Source of the DNA: Sphingomonas sp. G-3-2-10
Lineage (GTDB): Bacteria > Pseudomonadota > Alphaproteobacteria > Sphingomonadales > Sphingomonadaceae
Reading direction: 5' to 3'
DNA length: 64,000 nt
Assembly (NCBI RefSeq): GCF_012927115.1
Contig: NZ_JABBFY010000002.1
Span: forward strand, 772,831-836,830
Part shown: in pieces, positions 8,556 through 17,516 of the stretch
Layout of the letters: each line of letters starts with the position of its first letter
Numbering within the stretch: position 1 is the stretch's first letter
Position numbers and translations under genes: made by a program
Notes under the pieces: model-generated
The model's input: only the letters and a program-made list of their open reading frames with translations
What the model was told of the DNA's origin: nothing
The model's database searches: none

Positions 8556-9377
8556 TCAGGCCGCGATCAGCGGCTCACCCTTGATCGCGATGCGGTGCAT
8601 GATCCGCCGCTGACCCTGATAGTCGTTACTGGCATAATGCCAGACCTGGATATTGTCCCAGAACACGACCATCCCGGGCTCCCACACGATGCGGCACTGG
8701 AATTCGGGCCGTTGGCCGTGGACGTAGAGGAAGTCGAGCAGGGGCGCGCTTTCGCGCTCGGTCCAGCCTTCGAAGCGCAGCGTATAGGCGGCGTTGACGA
8801 ACAGCGATTCCCGGCCGGTCACCGGATGGCGGATCACGACCGGATGGACCAGTTCGGGCGCGGGGCTGATATTCTTGTTGAGCCGTTTCGACGCGGCGAG
8901 CAGCCGGGCGTTGCCATGAACCGCGCGCAGGCCGCGCAGCGTATCCTTCATGCCATCCGACAGCGCGTCGAACGCCGCCGCCATGCTGGCGAACAGCGTG
9001 TCGCCGCCGTGGCGCGGCAGCTCGCGCGCGACGAGGATTGTTCCCCAGGGCGGTTCGGCATGGAAGGTCTGATCGGCGTGCCAGCCGCCGCCGATATTGT
9101 CGACCTGGTCCTCCGCCTTGCTGACTTCGGTCATCAGCGGGAAGCCGGGGACCGTATCGACATACTTCCCGACCGTGGCTTCGCCGAACTGCTGCGCGAA
9201 ATGGGCGTGATCGGCGGGCTTCACGTCCTGCCCGCGGAAGAAGATGACCCCGCGTTCGGCCAGCACGCGGCGGATCGCGGCATAGTCCTCGGGCGCGTGG
9301 CGCGCGGTCAGATCGAACCCGGTGATCTCCGCGCCGATCGCATCGCCCAGCCAGCGTGCTTCGAAGGAATCGGTCAT
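8556..9377 (-). CDS. TauD/TfdA-family Fe(II)/2-oxoglutarate dioxygenase A
   Basis: A 273-residue non-haem iron dioxygenase of the TauD/TfdA family, which couples 2-oxoglutarate decarboxylation to hydroxylation and often to C-O, C-S or C-N cleavage of an acidic substrate. The iron triad is H100 and D102 (GGGWHADQTF) plus H247 (QVWHYASND); the arginine binding 2-oxoglutarate is in QRRIMHR. The ATG overlaps the MFS transporter stop (ATGA), placing it third in a receptor-transporter-dioxygenase operon read from 13608. It is a paralogue of the enzyme at 26267-27091 (more than half identical by eye). Longer upstream frames run into the transporter gene and were not used. Substrate unknown. Confidence 0.92.
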   Translation of the reverse strand: MTDSFEARWLGDAIGAEITGFDLTARHAPEDYAAIRRVLAERGVIFFRGQDVKPADHAHFAQQFGEATVGKYVDTVPGFPLMTEVSKAEDQVDNIGGGWHADQTFHAEPPWGTILVARELPRHGGDTLFASMAAAFDALSDGMKDTLRGLRAVHGNARLLAASKRLNKNISPAPELVHPVVIRHPVTGRESLFVNAAYTLRFEGWTERESAPLLDFLYVHGQRPEFQCRIVWEPGMVVFWDNIQVWHYASNDYQGQRRIMHRIAIKGEPLIAA

Positions 9378-10741
9378 GCTTGCGGCTCCTGGCTGAGCGG
9401 TTGGGTGATGAGGGTACGGCGCAGGACCAGCAGGCCGACCAGGGCCGGCGCGCCGATGCCGATGGTGGTGAGCAACATGCCGCCGCCGATCGCCATCGGA
9501 TCGCCGCCGAGCACGCTGGACGAGAGGAAGCCGGCGGCGAGCGGGCCCATACCGGTGCCGAGCACGCTCTGGAACAGCATGTAGATCACCGTGACCTTGC
9601 CGATCAGCCGCACCGGCGTACGCGCCGCCAGGATGATCGCGCCGATCGCGGCATAGGCGCCGCAGAAGAGCAGGCCGACGCCCTTGATCGCGAAGGTCGC
9701 CTCTGCACTCGGCGCGAACGGCACCAGCGCGAAGGCGATCAGCGTGACGATGGTGGTGAAAATGCCGAAGGTGCCGATCGCGCGGCCATTGGCGGCGAAG
9801 CGATCGAGCATGAAGCCGACGAACAACAGCCCGAGCGGCGCGGCGACCAGCTTCACCAGCCCATAGGTATAGCCGATCTCGGGCAGCGACATGCCGAAGC
9901 GCCGCCCGACCAAAGCGGGCAGCCACGGCCCGTTGGCGAACACCACCAGGGTGCTGAGCGTGGTGTAGATCATCAGCGGCGCATAGGTGCGGCGATGCGC
10001 CCACATATAGCGGATCGCTTCGCCGAAGCCGGGTGCGCCCGGCACGCCCTCCTTCTTTGCGATGGGCCGGTCACGGCGCAGCAGCAGCGGCAACGGGGTG
10101 AGGATCAGGCTGAAGAAGCCGATGACGATCAGCACCGCTTGCCACGGCTTCGCGCTGCCGAGCAGCGGGATGCCGGCGAATGCGCCCGATGCCGCCGCGG
10201 AGAGCAAGGCCCCGCCGACGATCAGCGCGAGCGAGCCGCCGAGATAGGGGGCCATCGAGAAGATGCTGAACGCGCGCCCGCGCAGCGACAGCGGCACGCG
10301 TTCGCGGATCAGCGAATAGCTGACCGGGGTGACCACACCCTCCGCCGTGCCCACGCCGATCCGCGTGGCGAACAGCGCGCCGAAGCTGGCCGCGAAGCCG
10401 CCGAGCATGGTCATGCCCGACCAGATGCCCGACGAGGCGACGAGCAGCCCCCGCCGCCCGCCGCGATCGGCCATCAGGCCCGCGGGGATGCTGGCGGCCG
10501 AATAGAAGAGCGAGAAGCCGAGGCCGATCAGCAACCCCATGCTCGCGTCGGACACCCCGAAATCCTTGCGGATCGGATCGACGAGCAGCGGCAATAGCTG
10601 CCGGTCGATACAGGCGCAGGCATAGAGCGCGGCGGTGACCGCGATCAGCAGCCACGCATGGAAGCGCCCGCCCTCGGGCCGGGCAGCGGCGGAAGTCCCC
10701 ACCTCCGCCGCCGCCCGGTCCTCGGTCGATGCGGCCGGCAT
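9374..10741 (-). CDS. MFS transporter
   Basis: A 455-residue major facilitator with about twelve hydrophobic segments. The N-terminal tail is cytoplasmic and polar up to about residue 25; the first segment begins AWLLIAVTAALYACACIDRQ. The loop 2-3 motif is present as GLMADRGGRRGLL. It is most like anion:H+ symporters that import organic acids. The ATG overlaps the receptor 2 stop and its own stop overlaps the dioxygenase ATG (both ATGA). The unit therefore gives outer-membrane uptake, inner-membrane uptake and the first oxidation step together. Confidence 0.9.
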   Translation of the reverse strand: MPAASTEDRAAAEVGTSAAARPEGGRFHAWLLIAVTAALYACACIDRQLLPLLVDPIRKDFGVSDASMGLLIGLGFSLFYSAASIPAGLMADRGGRRGLLVASSGIWSGMTMLGGFAASFGALFATRIGVGTAEGVVTPVSYSLIRERVPLSLRGRAFSIFSMAPYLGGSLALIVGGALLSAAASGAFAGIPLLGSAKPWQAVLIVIGFFSLILTPLPLLLRRDRPIAKKEGVPGAPGFGEAIRYMWAHRRTYAPLMIYTTLSTLVVFANGPWLPALVGRRFGMSLPEIGYTYGLVKLVAAPLGLLFVGFMLDRFAANGRAIGTFGIFTTIVTLIAFALVPFAPSAEATFAIKGVGLLFCGAYAAIGAIILAARTPVRLIGKVTVIYMLFQSVLGTGMGPLAAGFLSSSVLGGDPMAIGGGMLLTTIGIGAPALVGLLVLRRTLITQPLSQEPQA

Positions 10742-13608
10742 CAGAACTTCACGCGGAAGCCGGCCTGGAAGAAGGTGCCCAGCGTGTCGTAATATTGGCC
10801 GTTGGTCGCGATGTTCAGCGTGCTGCTGGGCAGCGGCGGCGGGGCGGTGTTGAAGACGTTACGAACGCTGCCGAAGAACGCGAAATTGTCGTTCACGGTC
10901 ATGTCCGCATAGAGGTTCAGATAGGCATAGGCGGGCACGTGATTGATGTTCGCCGTGGTGGTGGCGGACGTGTTGAAGGTATTGTCCACCGTGCCGGCCG
11001 AGATGAAGTTCATCTGGCTGGTGAGCGCGAACCCGCCGACGCGATAGGTCAGCGACCCGTTGATGCGGGTGCGCGGCGTCGAATAGGTGTTGAGCGTGCT
11101 GTTTTCACCCGCGCGGTCGATCGGCGCGGCGCCGGTGCCGGTGTTGACGATGACATGCTGGGTATAGGTGCCGTTGACCGTCATCTCGATCCGGCCGGGC
11201 AGCGAGATGCCGGACAGCGGGAAGCGATAGGCCAGCTGCGCGTCGAAGCCCTGCACATGGACGCCCGCCAGATTCTGCGCGCCGAGCGACAATGCGGTGG
11301 GCGGACCGGCCGCACTGAAGGTGAAGGCCGAGCAGTAATAGAGGTCGCCCGCGTTGCAGAGGCTGGCGATACTGGTGGCGGGCAGGGTGGTGATCGCCTG
11401 CTTCAGATCGATGTCGTAATAATCGACCGACACTTTGAAGTTGGGCAGGAAGCGCGGCTCGAGCACCACGCCGATCGTGTAGGTCTCGGCCTTTTCAGCG
11501 TCGAGATTGGCGTTGCCGATCGACAAATTGACCGGGATGTTGGCGGTGTAGGTGGTGCTGTTCGCGGGATTGCGGACGCTGACCGAATTATTGGCGATCG
11601 AGCCGGGGCTGTACAGTTCGAACAAAGCTGGCGCGCGGATGTCGCGCGAGCGCGTGGCGCGGAAGCGGACGCCGTCGACCGGCTCGTAGCTGGCGCCGAC
11701 CTTCCACGTCGTCTGGGTGCCGACCGTGCTGTAATTGGCGACGCGGATCGCGCCGTTCAGGTCGAACGAGCGGCCGATCGCCGAATCCTTGAGCAGCGGC
11801 ACGATCGCTTCGACATAGCCTTCGGTCACGTCGAACTTGCCGTGGAACGGGCCGGCATTGGCGATCTCGAACCCGCCGGCCGCGCTGATCGAGTCGGCGG
11901 TGACGGTCTGTTCCTCGCGGCGATATTCGACGCCCGCGCCGATCGAGATGGGGCCGGCCCAGGTCTCGAACAATTCGCCGCGGATATTGGCGGCGGCGGT
12001 GCGCTGTTCATAGACGCTGCGCGCCTGTGCGGTGCCGGTCACATAGCTGATCGCGGCGGCCGAGGGCGAACCCTGACCGAACAGGTTGATCGGCACGCAG
12101 CCCGCGGCGGCGGTGGGGTTATAGGTCGAGCTGCCGGGCACCAGCGCGCGGCACACGATCTGGCCGCCGGAAAAAACTGCGTCGGTGGCATAGGTAATGC
12201 GCGAACGGATGCCGTTGCCTGCGGTCGAATTGGTGTAGATGTTCTTGCCCCAGCCGAAATGGAGATCCCATTTCCACTTCTCGCTGAACCGCCCCTCGGC
12301 GCCGAAGGCGATGTGCGGCGTCTTGTTCTCGACGATCGCCGGGCCATTCTCGCCGCTGGCGGCGAAGTCGTAATTCACTCGGTTGAAGGTGAAGCTGCCG
12401 TTCGCACCGAGCGACGCGGCGATCGAGGGGTAGAGCGACTGGAGATAGGCATTGTCGCTGCGGATCGTGCCGCCGGTGATGCGCGAGGGCAGCGGGTTCA
12501 TCTCGGTCCGCAGCATCGAATAGGAGCCGACGAGCCAGATGTTGGTGTCGTCCGAAATATCGAACTGGACACGGGCATAGGGATCGAAGCGGCGAATGCC
12601 GGGAACGAGCGACAGGCCCTTGGCCTGCGACTGGCCCTGCCCGCCGATCATCGCGGTGCCGCTGACGATCGATCCGGTGACGAACGGAGTCGGCGCGCCG
12701 CCGTTCGAGTGGAACTCGTAATTGCGCAGCGAGAAGCCCGCCGGGCCGGTGATCAGCATGTTCGGCGAGCTGTAGAAATGGACGTTGGGCACGATCAGAT
12801 TGACCGGCAGGCCGTTGGTCGAAGCGGCCGAATTGGCGACGATCTGATATTCGCGGGCGCCCCAGGGACGCGTGTAGATATCGCCGACCTTGTCGGATTC
12901 GGAGAAGTCGAGCGCGGCGACGATATGCAGCCGGTCGTCCATCAGCGAGACGCCGCCCAGCGCGCCGATCCGTTTGGTCAGGCCGTCGCCATAGGTGGAG
13001 AAGCCGGTCTGCGCGGTGAGCTGGAAGCCCGAATATTTCTTGCGCAGGATAATGTTGACCACACCGGCGACCGCATCCGAACCCCATTGCGCCGATGCGC
13101 CGCCGGTGATGACTTCGGCGCGCTCGACCAGCAGCGCGGGAATCTGGTTGAGATCGGGCGAGACGCCCGTGCCGGTGTTGTTCGCCGGCGCCTGTGGCGT
13201 GACGCGCGCGCCGTCGACCAGCACCAGCGTGCGGTTCGAGCCCAAGCCGCGCAGATCGGCGAGGTTGGCGCCGGGCAACTGGGTGCGCACGCCGTTCGCG
13301 CCGGGCGAGATGGTCGGCTTGAACGCCGGAATTTCCTGAAGCACGTCGGCGACGGTGATCGACTGGCGCTGCTCGATCGCGGCCGAGCCGACGACGGTGG
13401 TCGGCGTGGGCGCACGGAAGCCGCCGGTGCCGGCGCGGGTGGCAGTGACCACGATCTCTTCGTTCGACGCGGGCTGGGCCGGCTCTTCCTGCACGGCTTC
13501 GGGCTCCGCCGCGACTTCCTGTGCGAGCGCCGGGGTGCAGGCGAGCAAAGCGGCAAGGCTGGTGCCGAGCCGGAGCGTACGCTGCGAGAAAATGGTACGG
13601 GTCGTCAT
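10741..13608 (-). CDS. TonB-dependent outer-membrane receptor 2
   Basis: A 955-residue TonB-dependent receptor, first gene of the operon with the MFS transporter and dioxygenase A. It has a signal peptide ending near TPALAQE, a TonB box EEIVVTATRAG, a plug with TGGASAQWGSDAVAGVVNII, and a barrel ending in AGFRVKF. The start begins MTTRTIFSQR with AGGAGAGGG upstream. The plug is close to receptor 1 but the barrel loops differ, so the ligands may be related but not identical. The upstream region carries three inverted repeats between 13685 and 13844. Confidence 0.93.
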   Translation of the reverse strand: MTTRTIFSQRTLRLGTSLAALLACTPALAQEVAAEPEAVQEEPAQPASNEEIVVTATRAGTGGFRAPTPTTVVGSAAIEQRQSITVADVLQEIPAFKPTISPGANGVRTQLPGANLADLRGLGSNRTLVLVDGARVTPQAPANNTGTGVSPDLNQIPALLVERAEVITGGASAQWGSDAVAGVVNIILRKKYSGFQLTAQTGFSTYGDGLTKRIGALGGVSLMDDRLHIVAALDFSESDKVGDIYTRPWGAREYQIVANSAASTNGLPVNLIVPNVHFYSSPNMLITGPAGFSLRNYEFHSNGGAPTPFVTGSIVSGTAMIGGQGQSQAKGLSLVPGIRRFDPYARVQFDISDDTNIWLVGSYSMLRTEMNPLPSRITGGTIRSDNAYLQSLYPSIAASLGANGSFTFNRVNYDFAASGENGPAIVENKTPHIAFGAEGRFSEKWKWDLHFGWGKNIYTNSTAGNGIRSRITYATDAVFSGGQIVCRALVPGSSTYNPTAAAGCVPINLFGQGSPSAAAISYVTGTAQARSVYEQRTAAANIRGELFETWAGPISIGAGVEYRREEQTVTADSISAAGGFEIANAGPFHGKFDVTEGYVEAIVPLLKDSAIGRSFDLNGAIRVANYSTVGTQTTWKVGASYEPVDGVRFRATRSRDIRAPALFELYSPGSIANNSVSVRNPANSTTYTANIPVNLSIGNANLDAEKAETYTIGVVLEPRFLPNFKVSVDYYDIDLKQAITTLPATSIASLCNAGDLYYCSAFTFSAAGPPTALSLGAQNLAGVHVQGFDAQLAYRFPLSGISLPGRIEMTVNGTYTQHVIVNTGTGAAPIDRAGENSTLNTYSTPRTRINGSLTYRVGGFALTSQMNFISAGTVDNTFNTSATTTANINHVPAYAYLNLYADMTVNDNFAFFGSVRNVFNTAPPPLPSSTLNIATNGQYYDTLGTFFQAGFRVKF

Positions 13609-13684
13609 GATTTCCCTCTCCTGATAGCGTGGGCCTGTCCGGCCTCTCCTTGCGCGCTCGTGCGACTGAATGAGCAAAGGCTCT

Positions 13685-13706
13685 AAGGGATGTACATATA
13701 TCCCTT
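13685..13706. promoter_or_regulatory. Inverted repeat upstream of receptor 2, candidate operator
   Basis: AAGGGAT and ATCCCTT are perfect 7-bp arms around GTACATAT, 77-98 bases upstream of the receptor 2 ATG. The ACATATA core is shared with the repeat at 13827 and, on the other strand, with 22511. Confidence 0.5.
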
Positions 13707-13756
13707 TCAAAACGGTGGCAACTCGTTCTTGCATTTTCGCGTTCGCTCTCGTGAAA

Positions 13757-13786
13757 TACACCCGAAAGGTCAGTCTTTAGGGTGTA
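13757..13786. promoter_or_regulatory. Long imperfect palindrome in divergent intergenic region
   Basis: TACACCC (13757-13763) pairs with GGGTGTA (13780-13786), and inside it AAAG pairs with CTTT around GTCAGT, with one G/A mismatch. This gives eleven paired positions per arm. It lies midway between the divergent receptor 2 and dioxygenase C genes and is a plausible binding site serving both. Confidence 0.45.
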
Positions 13787-13826
13787 ATCGGCCCGAAGCA
13801 GCGGCTCGCACGGGCATCGAATCTAA

Positions 13827-13844
13827 AGGCTAGACATATAGCCT
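13827..13844. promoter_or_regulatory. Inverted repeat upstream of dioxygenase C, candidate operator
   Basis: AGGCTA-GACATA-TAGCCT, with perfect 6-bp arms, lies 41-58 bases upstream of the dioxygenase C ATG, where a repressor would cover the promoter. GACATATAG recurs on the minus strand at 22511-22520. Confidence 0.5.
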
Positions 13845-13884
13845 AAACGCGGTAAAGGTCGCGGCGAGCAATGGAGAGACTCGA

Positions 13885-14874
13885 ATGGCATCGCCCGTTT
13901 TCCGCGAGATTATCGACCATCCGAACGCCTGGACCCCCGATGGCGGCGTCGAACGCTTCTGGCGCCACCTTTCGGAAGCGGAGCTGACCGCGCTCGACGA
14001 ACTGATCGCGAAGACGCGCGATACCGATCCGGTGAAGGTGACGCGCGAGCAATTCTCCAGCCCTGTCATCGACGCGCTGGCCGACGAGATGCGCGAGATC
14101 ATCCTGAACGGCGCGGGGGTCGTGATCCTCAAGGGCGTGACGCCCGACCGCTACAGCGAAGAGGATATGAAGCGCCTCTATTGGGGTCTGGGCACGCATC
14201 TGGGCCGCGGGCTGCCGCAGAGCCGGCAGATGGAGATGCTGGGCCTGGTGCAGGAGGAAGAAGCCAATCCGATGATCCGCGGCTATCGCAGCTCCGCGGC
14301 GCTGGGGATGCATACCGATGCGTTCGAGATCGTCGGGCTGATGTGCGTGCGCCGCGCCGAGGAAGGCGGCGAAAGCAGCCTCGCCAGCGCGCTGACAATG
14401 CACAACAAGATCCTGACCGAACGGCCCGAGCTGCTCGACGCGCTCTACGAAGGCTATTATTTCGTGCTGCAGGAGCTGCAGTTCACCGACCGGCCGACCA
14501 CCGCGGAGAAAGTCCCGGTCTTTTCGAACAAGGACGGCGTGGTCAGCGTGAACGCGGCGAGCAGCTATATGCGCCACGCCGCCGAGCTGCGGAAGGAACC
14601 CTTCCCCGCCGATCTCGACGAAGCGCTCAAATATTTCGATCAGGTCGCCAATCGCGAGGACGTCCGCGCCGAATTTCTGCTCGACGATGGCGATGTGATG
14701 CTGTGGAACAATTACACGCATCTCCACTCGCGCCGGGCGTTCCAGAACTCGACCGAGCGCAAGCGGCTGTTGCTCCGCCTGTGGCTCGAGGTCGAGAATG
14801 GCCGCGACGTGCAGCCCGATTATGCGTTGCGCGGACGCTCGTTCCGCTGGATCAACGAGCAGGTGCCGGCCTGA
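13885..14874 (+). CDS. TauD/TfdA-family Fe(II)/2-oxoglutarate dioxygenase C
   Basis: A 329-residue dioxygenase of the clavaminate synthase-like fold, longer than and distant from the two TauD paralogues here. The iron triad is H143 and D145 (GMHTDAF) plus H281 (THLHSRRAF), followed by the 2-oxoglutarate arginine in RKRLLLRLW. The start has GGAGAG eight bases upstream. It is followed after 34 bases by the ABC-importer binding protein on the same strand, so the imported compound may be its substrate. It is divergent from receptor 2. The reaction should be a hydroxylation, desaturation or ether cleavage; the substrate is unknown. Confidence 0.9.
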   Translation: MASPVFREIIDHPNAWTPDGGVERFWRHLSEAELTALDELIAKTRDTDPVKVTREQFSSPVIDALADEMREIILNGAGVVILKGVTPDRYSEEDMKRLYWGLGTHLGRGLPQSRQMEMLGLVQEEEANPMIRGYRSSAALGMHTDAFEIVGLMCVRRAEEGGESSLASALTMHNKILTERPELLDALYEGYYFVLQELQFTDRPTTAEKVPVFSNKDGVVSVNAASSYMRHAAELRKEPFPADLDEALKYFDQVANREDVRAEFLLDDGDVMLWNNYTHLHSRRAFQNSTERKRLLLRLWLEVENGRDVQPDYALRGRSFRWINEQVPA

Positions 14875-14908
14875 TCCGGCCGGGTCCGCCGCATCGCATG
14901 GGGGTATC

Positions 14909-16444
14909 GTGACACAGCCCATCTTCGATCGCCGTCAGCTGATCGGCATGGCGGCCGGGTCGCTGGGGCTGGCGGCGCTGAGCGGATGCGTGCGCCGCAG
15001 CGACGGACGTTTCGTCGTCGCGATGAACCAGGCCCCGCCGGCGATCGACTATGCGCTGGCCGGGGGGGCCGCGAACATCGCCAAGCCCTTGTTCGAGAAT
15101 ATCGTCGAACCGCTGCTGGGCCGCGCGCTGGACGGGCGGATCGTGCCGCAGCTGGGCGACTACACCCTCTCGCCCGACCTCAAGATCGCGCATTTCACGA
15201 TCCGGAGGGGCGTGACATTCCACGACGGATCGCCATTCGACGCGGGGGACGTGAAGTTCAGCCACGAGCGGATGAAGCGGCTGATGCCGATCTACCGCGC
15301 GCGCACCCGCGGGGTGACGAGGGTGGAAGTGATCGACGATCACCGCGTCGATTTCCACTTCAAGGACAATGCGCTCACTTTCGTGCGCAATGCGTTCCTC
15401 TACATCTATTCGCGCCGCTATCACGAGCGGGTGGGCGAAGCCGAAGCGGCGCACCGGCTGAACGGCACCGGCCCCTATCGCATGGCAGAGCATCGCCAGT
15501 TCCAGTTCGTCGATCTGGAAGCGCACGAAGCCTATTGGGGCGGCGTGCCGGCGATCAAGAAGGCGCGGATGATGTTCGTGCCCGAGGACATGACGCGCGT
15601 TTCGATGCTGCGTTCGGGCGAAGCCGATCTGGTGATGGCGGTGCCCTTTTCGATGGTGCCGATGCTGCAAAAGGCCGGGTTCGGCACGGCGCGGGCGGAC
15701 ATGCATCCGACCTTCAGCGTGCGATTCCAGCTCGCGAACCGCAACACGCCCTGGGCCGACCGCCGGGTGCGCCGCGCGATCGCCCATGCCATCGATTCCA
15801 ACGCGATCATCAACGGCGTGTTCGCGGGCATCCCGCGCCACTATGCCGGCTTCGCGCCGGGTGAGCCGGGGTACGATCCCGCGCTGAAGCCCTATGCCTA
15901 TGATCCGGCGCTGGCCCGCAAATTGCTGGCCGAGGCGGGACATCCGAACGGCTTTGCCATGCCGCTCGTCTACTGGACCAATGCCTATTACGGGATGCGC
16001 GAGACGACTGAAGCGGTGGTGCTGTACCTGCGCGCCGTGGGCATCGATTGCCAGGTCTCGGGGATCGATGCCGCGCAGGGACTGGAGATGAACCGCGAAG
16101 CGGCGAAGGATCCCAATGCCCGGCTGGTGACGATCGCCCCCTCGCTGCTGGCCAGCTATGGCGAACCGTCCGAGGCGATGCGGCAAGGCTATACCAGCGG
16201 ATCGCCCTATTCCTGGTTCAACGACAAGGATTTCGACGCACTGGTGAAGCGCGCCGCGACTTCGGCCGACCCGGCCGAATATGACGCCGCACTGCGCGCC
16301 TGCGCCCGCAAGATCCATGACGAGATGCCGATCATCCCGGTGTGGAACAATGTCGCGCTGTACATGATGCGGCCGGGCGTGCGCTTCACCCCGACGGCGC
16401 GCGACATTCCGGGGATGAGCGTTCGGAATGTCCGGCTCGGCTAA
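14909..16444 (+). CDS. ABC importer periplasmic solute-binding lipoprotein (DppA/OppA family)
   Basis: A 511-residue family 5 extracellular solute-binding protein. It starts at a GTG preceded by GGGGGT; the N-terminus has FDRRQLIGMAAGSLGLAALS before a lipobox cysteine (LSGC), so it is a Tat- or Sec-exported lipoprotein. Family hallmarks include ITVRRGVTFHDGSPFDA-like text (here IRRGVTFHDGSPFDAGDVKF) and NGTGPYRM. Such proteins bind peptides, but relatives bind nickel, opines, sugars or glycosides. The membrane and ATPase subunits are encoded convergently at 16539-20323. Pairing with dioxygenase C suggests the ligand is a growth substrate of this island. Confidence 0.9.
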   Translation: MTQPIFDRRQLIGMAAGSLGLAALSGCVRRSDGRFVVAMNQAPPAIDYALAGGAANIAKPLFENIVEPLLGRALDGRIVPQLGDYTLSPDLKIAHFTIRRGVTFHDGSPFDAGDVKFSHERMKRLMPIYRARTRGVTRVEVIDDHRVDFHFKDNALTFVRNAFLYIYSRRYHERVGEAEAAHRLNGTGPYRMAEHRQFQFVDLEAHEAYWGGVPAIKKARMMFVPEDMTRVSMLRSGEADLVMAVPFSMVPMLQKAGFGTARADMHPTFSVRFQLANRNTPWADRRVRRAIAHAIDSNAIINGVFAGIPRHYAGFAPGEPGYDPALKPYAYDPALARKLLAEAGHPNGFAMPLVYWTNAYYGMRETTEAVVLYLRAVGIDCQVSGIDAAQGLEMNREAAKDPNARLVTIAPSLLASYGEPSEAMRQGYTSGSPYSWFNDKDFDALVKRAATSADPAEYDAALRACARKIHDEMPIIPVWNNVALYMMRPGVRFTPTARDIPGMSVRNVRLG

Positions 16445-16502
16445 TTCCCTTCCCTGATTGGGAGGACTGCGCTGTACCGACATTCAGCGCCGGCAACGAA
16501 AA

Positions 16503-16523
16503 TCCTCCGCCGGAGGGGGAGGA
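16503..16523. terminator. TCCTCC/GGAGGA hairpin between convergent genes
   Basis: TCCTCC (16503-16508) and GGAGGA (16518-16523) form a short stem between the convergent binding-protein and ATPase genes. A similar element lies at 24411-24433. There is no long T-run, so terminator is tentative; it may be a small dispersed repeat. Confidence 0.35.
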
Positions 16524-16538
16524 CTTGAAGCCAGAAAG

Positions 16539-17516
16539 TTACGCAGCGGCTTCCGCGAAGTGACACGCAGCCGTGCTGCCGGTCACCGTCTTCACCACCG
16601 GGGGAACGCTGATCGCGCAGACCGGCTGGGCGTTGGGGCAGCGGGTGCGGAACACGCAGCCCGAGGGCGGATCGATCGGCGAGGGGAGCGGGCCGAACAG
16701 GCGGATACGCTCGCGCCGCCGGTCGGGATGCGGGGGCAATACCGAGGACAGTAGCGCCTTTGTGTACGGATGCTGCGGCGTCTCCATCACCTGCGCCGTC
16801 GTGCCGCGTTCGACGATCTTGCCGAGATACATCACCGCCACGTTGGACGACATGTGCTGCACCACTTCGAGATCGTGCGAGATCAGCAGATAGGTGAGGC
16901 CGAATCGTTCCTGCAGATCGCTGAGCAGGTTGAGGATCTGGGCGCGGATCGAGACGTCGAGCGCGGAGACGGGTTCGTCGAGGATCAGCAGCCGGGGCTG
17001 GAGCGCAAGGCCGCGCGCGATGGCGATGCGCTGGCGCTGGCCGCCGCTGAATTCGTGCGGCAGCCGCTCGGCCGAATTTGCGGGCAAGCCGACGACATCG
17101 ATCAGCTCGGCCACCCGCGCGGCAATCTCCGCCTTTGTGAATTCGCCGGCAGCCACCAGTGGCTCGGCAATCGCCTGAAACACCGTGCGGCGCGGGTTGA
17201 GCGAGCTGTAGGGGTCCTGAAACACCGCCTGCACCTGTCGCCGGTACGCGCCCAGCGCCTTGCCGCGCACGGTCTGCACATCCTCGCCGTCAAAACGGAT
17301 CTGGCCACCGGTGGGGCTTTCCAGCCGCAGCAACAGCTTGGCGGTGGTCGATTTGCCGCAGCCGGATTCGCCGATCAGCCCCAAAGTCTCGCCTTCGGGC
17401 ACGGCGAAGTTCACCCCATCGACCGAGCGCGCGACCGGATGCGGCCGCTGGAACAGCTTGCCGGGCACGCGATAATGTTTCTTCAGCTCGATCGCTTCGA
17501 GCAGCGGGCGGGTCAT
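16539..17516 (-). CDS. ABC importer ATP-binding subunit, DppF/OppF type
   Basis: A 325-residue ATPase of the peptide importer. Walker A is GESGCGKST, the signature is FSGGQRQRIAIARGL and Walker B is LLILDEPVSALD. The C-terminal oligopeptide-transporter extension contains CVFRTRCPNA, whose cysteines are typical of this family. The chosen ATG (MTRPLLEAIE) overlaps the DppD-type stop as ATGA; a longer upstream frame has no support. It is the last gene of a six-gene overlapping minus-strand operon that starts at 22433. Confidence 0.92.
   Translation of the reverse strand: MTRPLLEAIELKKHYRVPGKLFQRPHPVARSVDGVNFAVPEGETLGLIGESGCGKSTTAKLLLRLESPTGGQIRFDGEDVQTVRGKALGAYRRQVQAVFQDPYSSLNPRRTVFQAIAEPLVAAGEFTKAEIAARVAELIDVVGLPANSAERLPHEFSGGQRQRIAIARGLALQPRLLILDEPVSALDVSIRAQILNLLSDLQERFGLTYLLISHDLEVVQHMSSNVAVMYLGKIVERGTTAQVMETPQHPYTKALLSSVLPPHPDRRRERIRLFGPLPSPIDPPSGCVFRTRCPNAQPVCAISVPPVVKTVTGSTAACHFAEAAA

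Noticed and set aside
10729..13686. 985-codon plus-strand open frame opposite TonB receptor 2
   Set aside because: Antisense shadow of a receptor with signal peptide, plug and barrel end; the plus frame is R/D/G-rich with no recognisable fold.
14852..16483. 543-codon minus-strand frame opposite the ABC binding protein
   Set aside because: Shadow of a clear family 5 binding lipoprotein.
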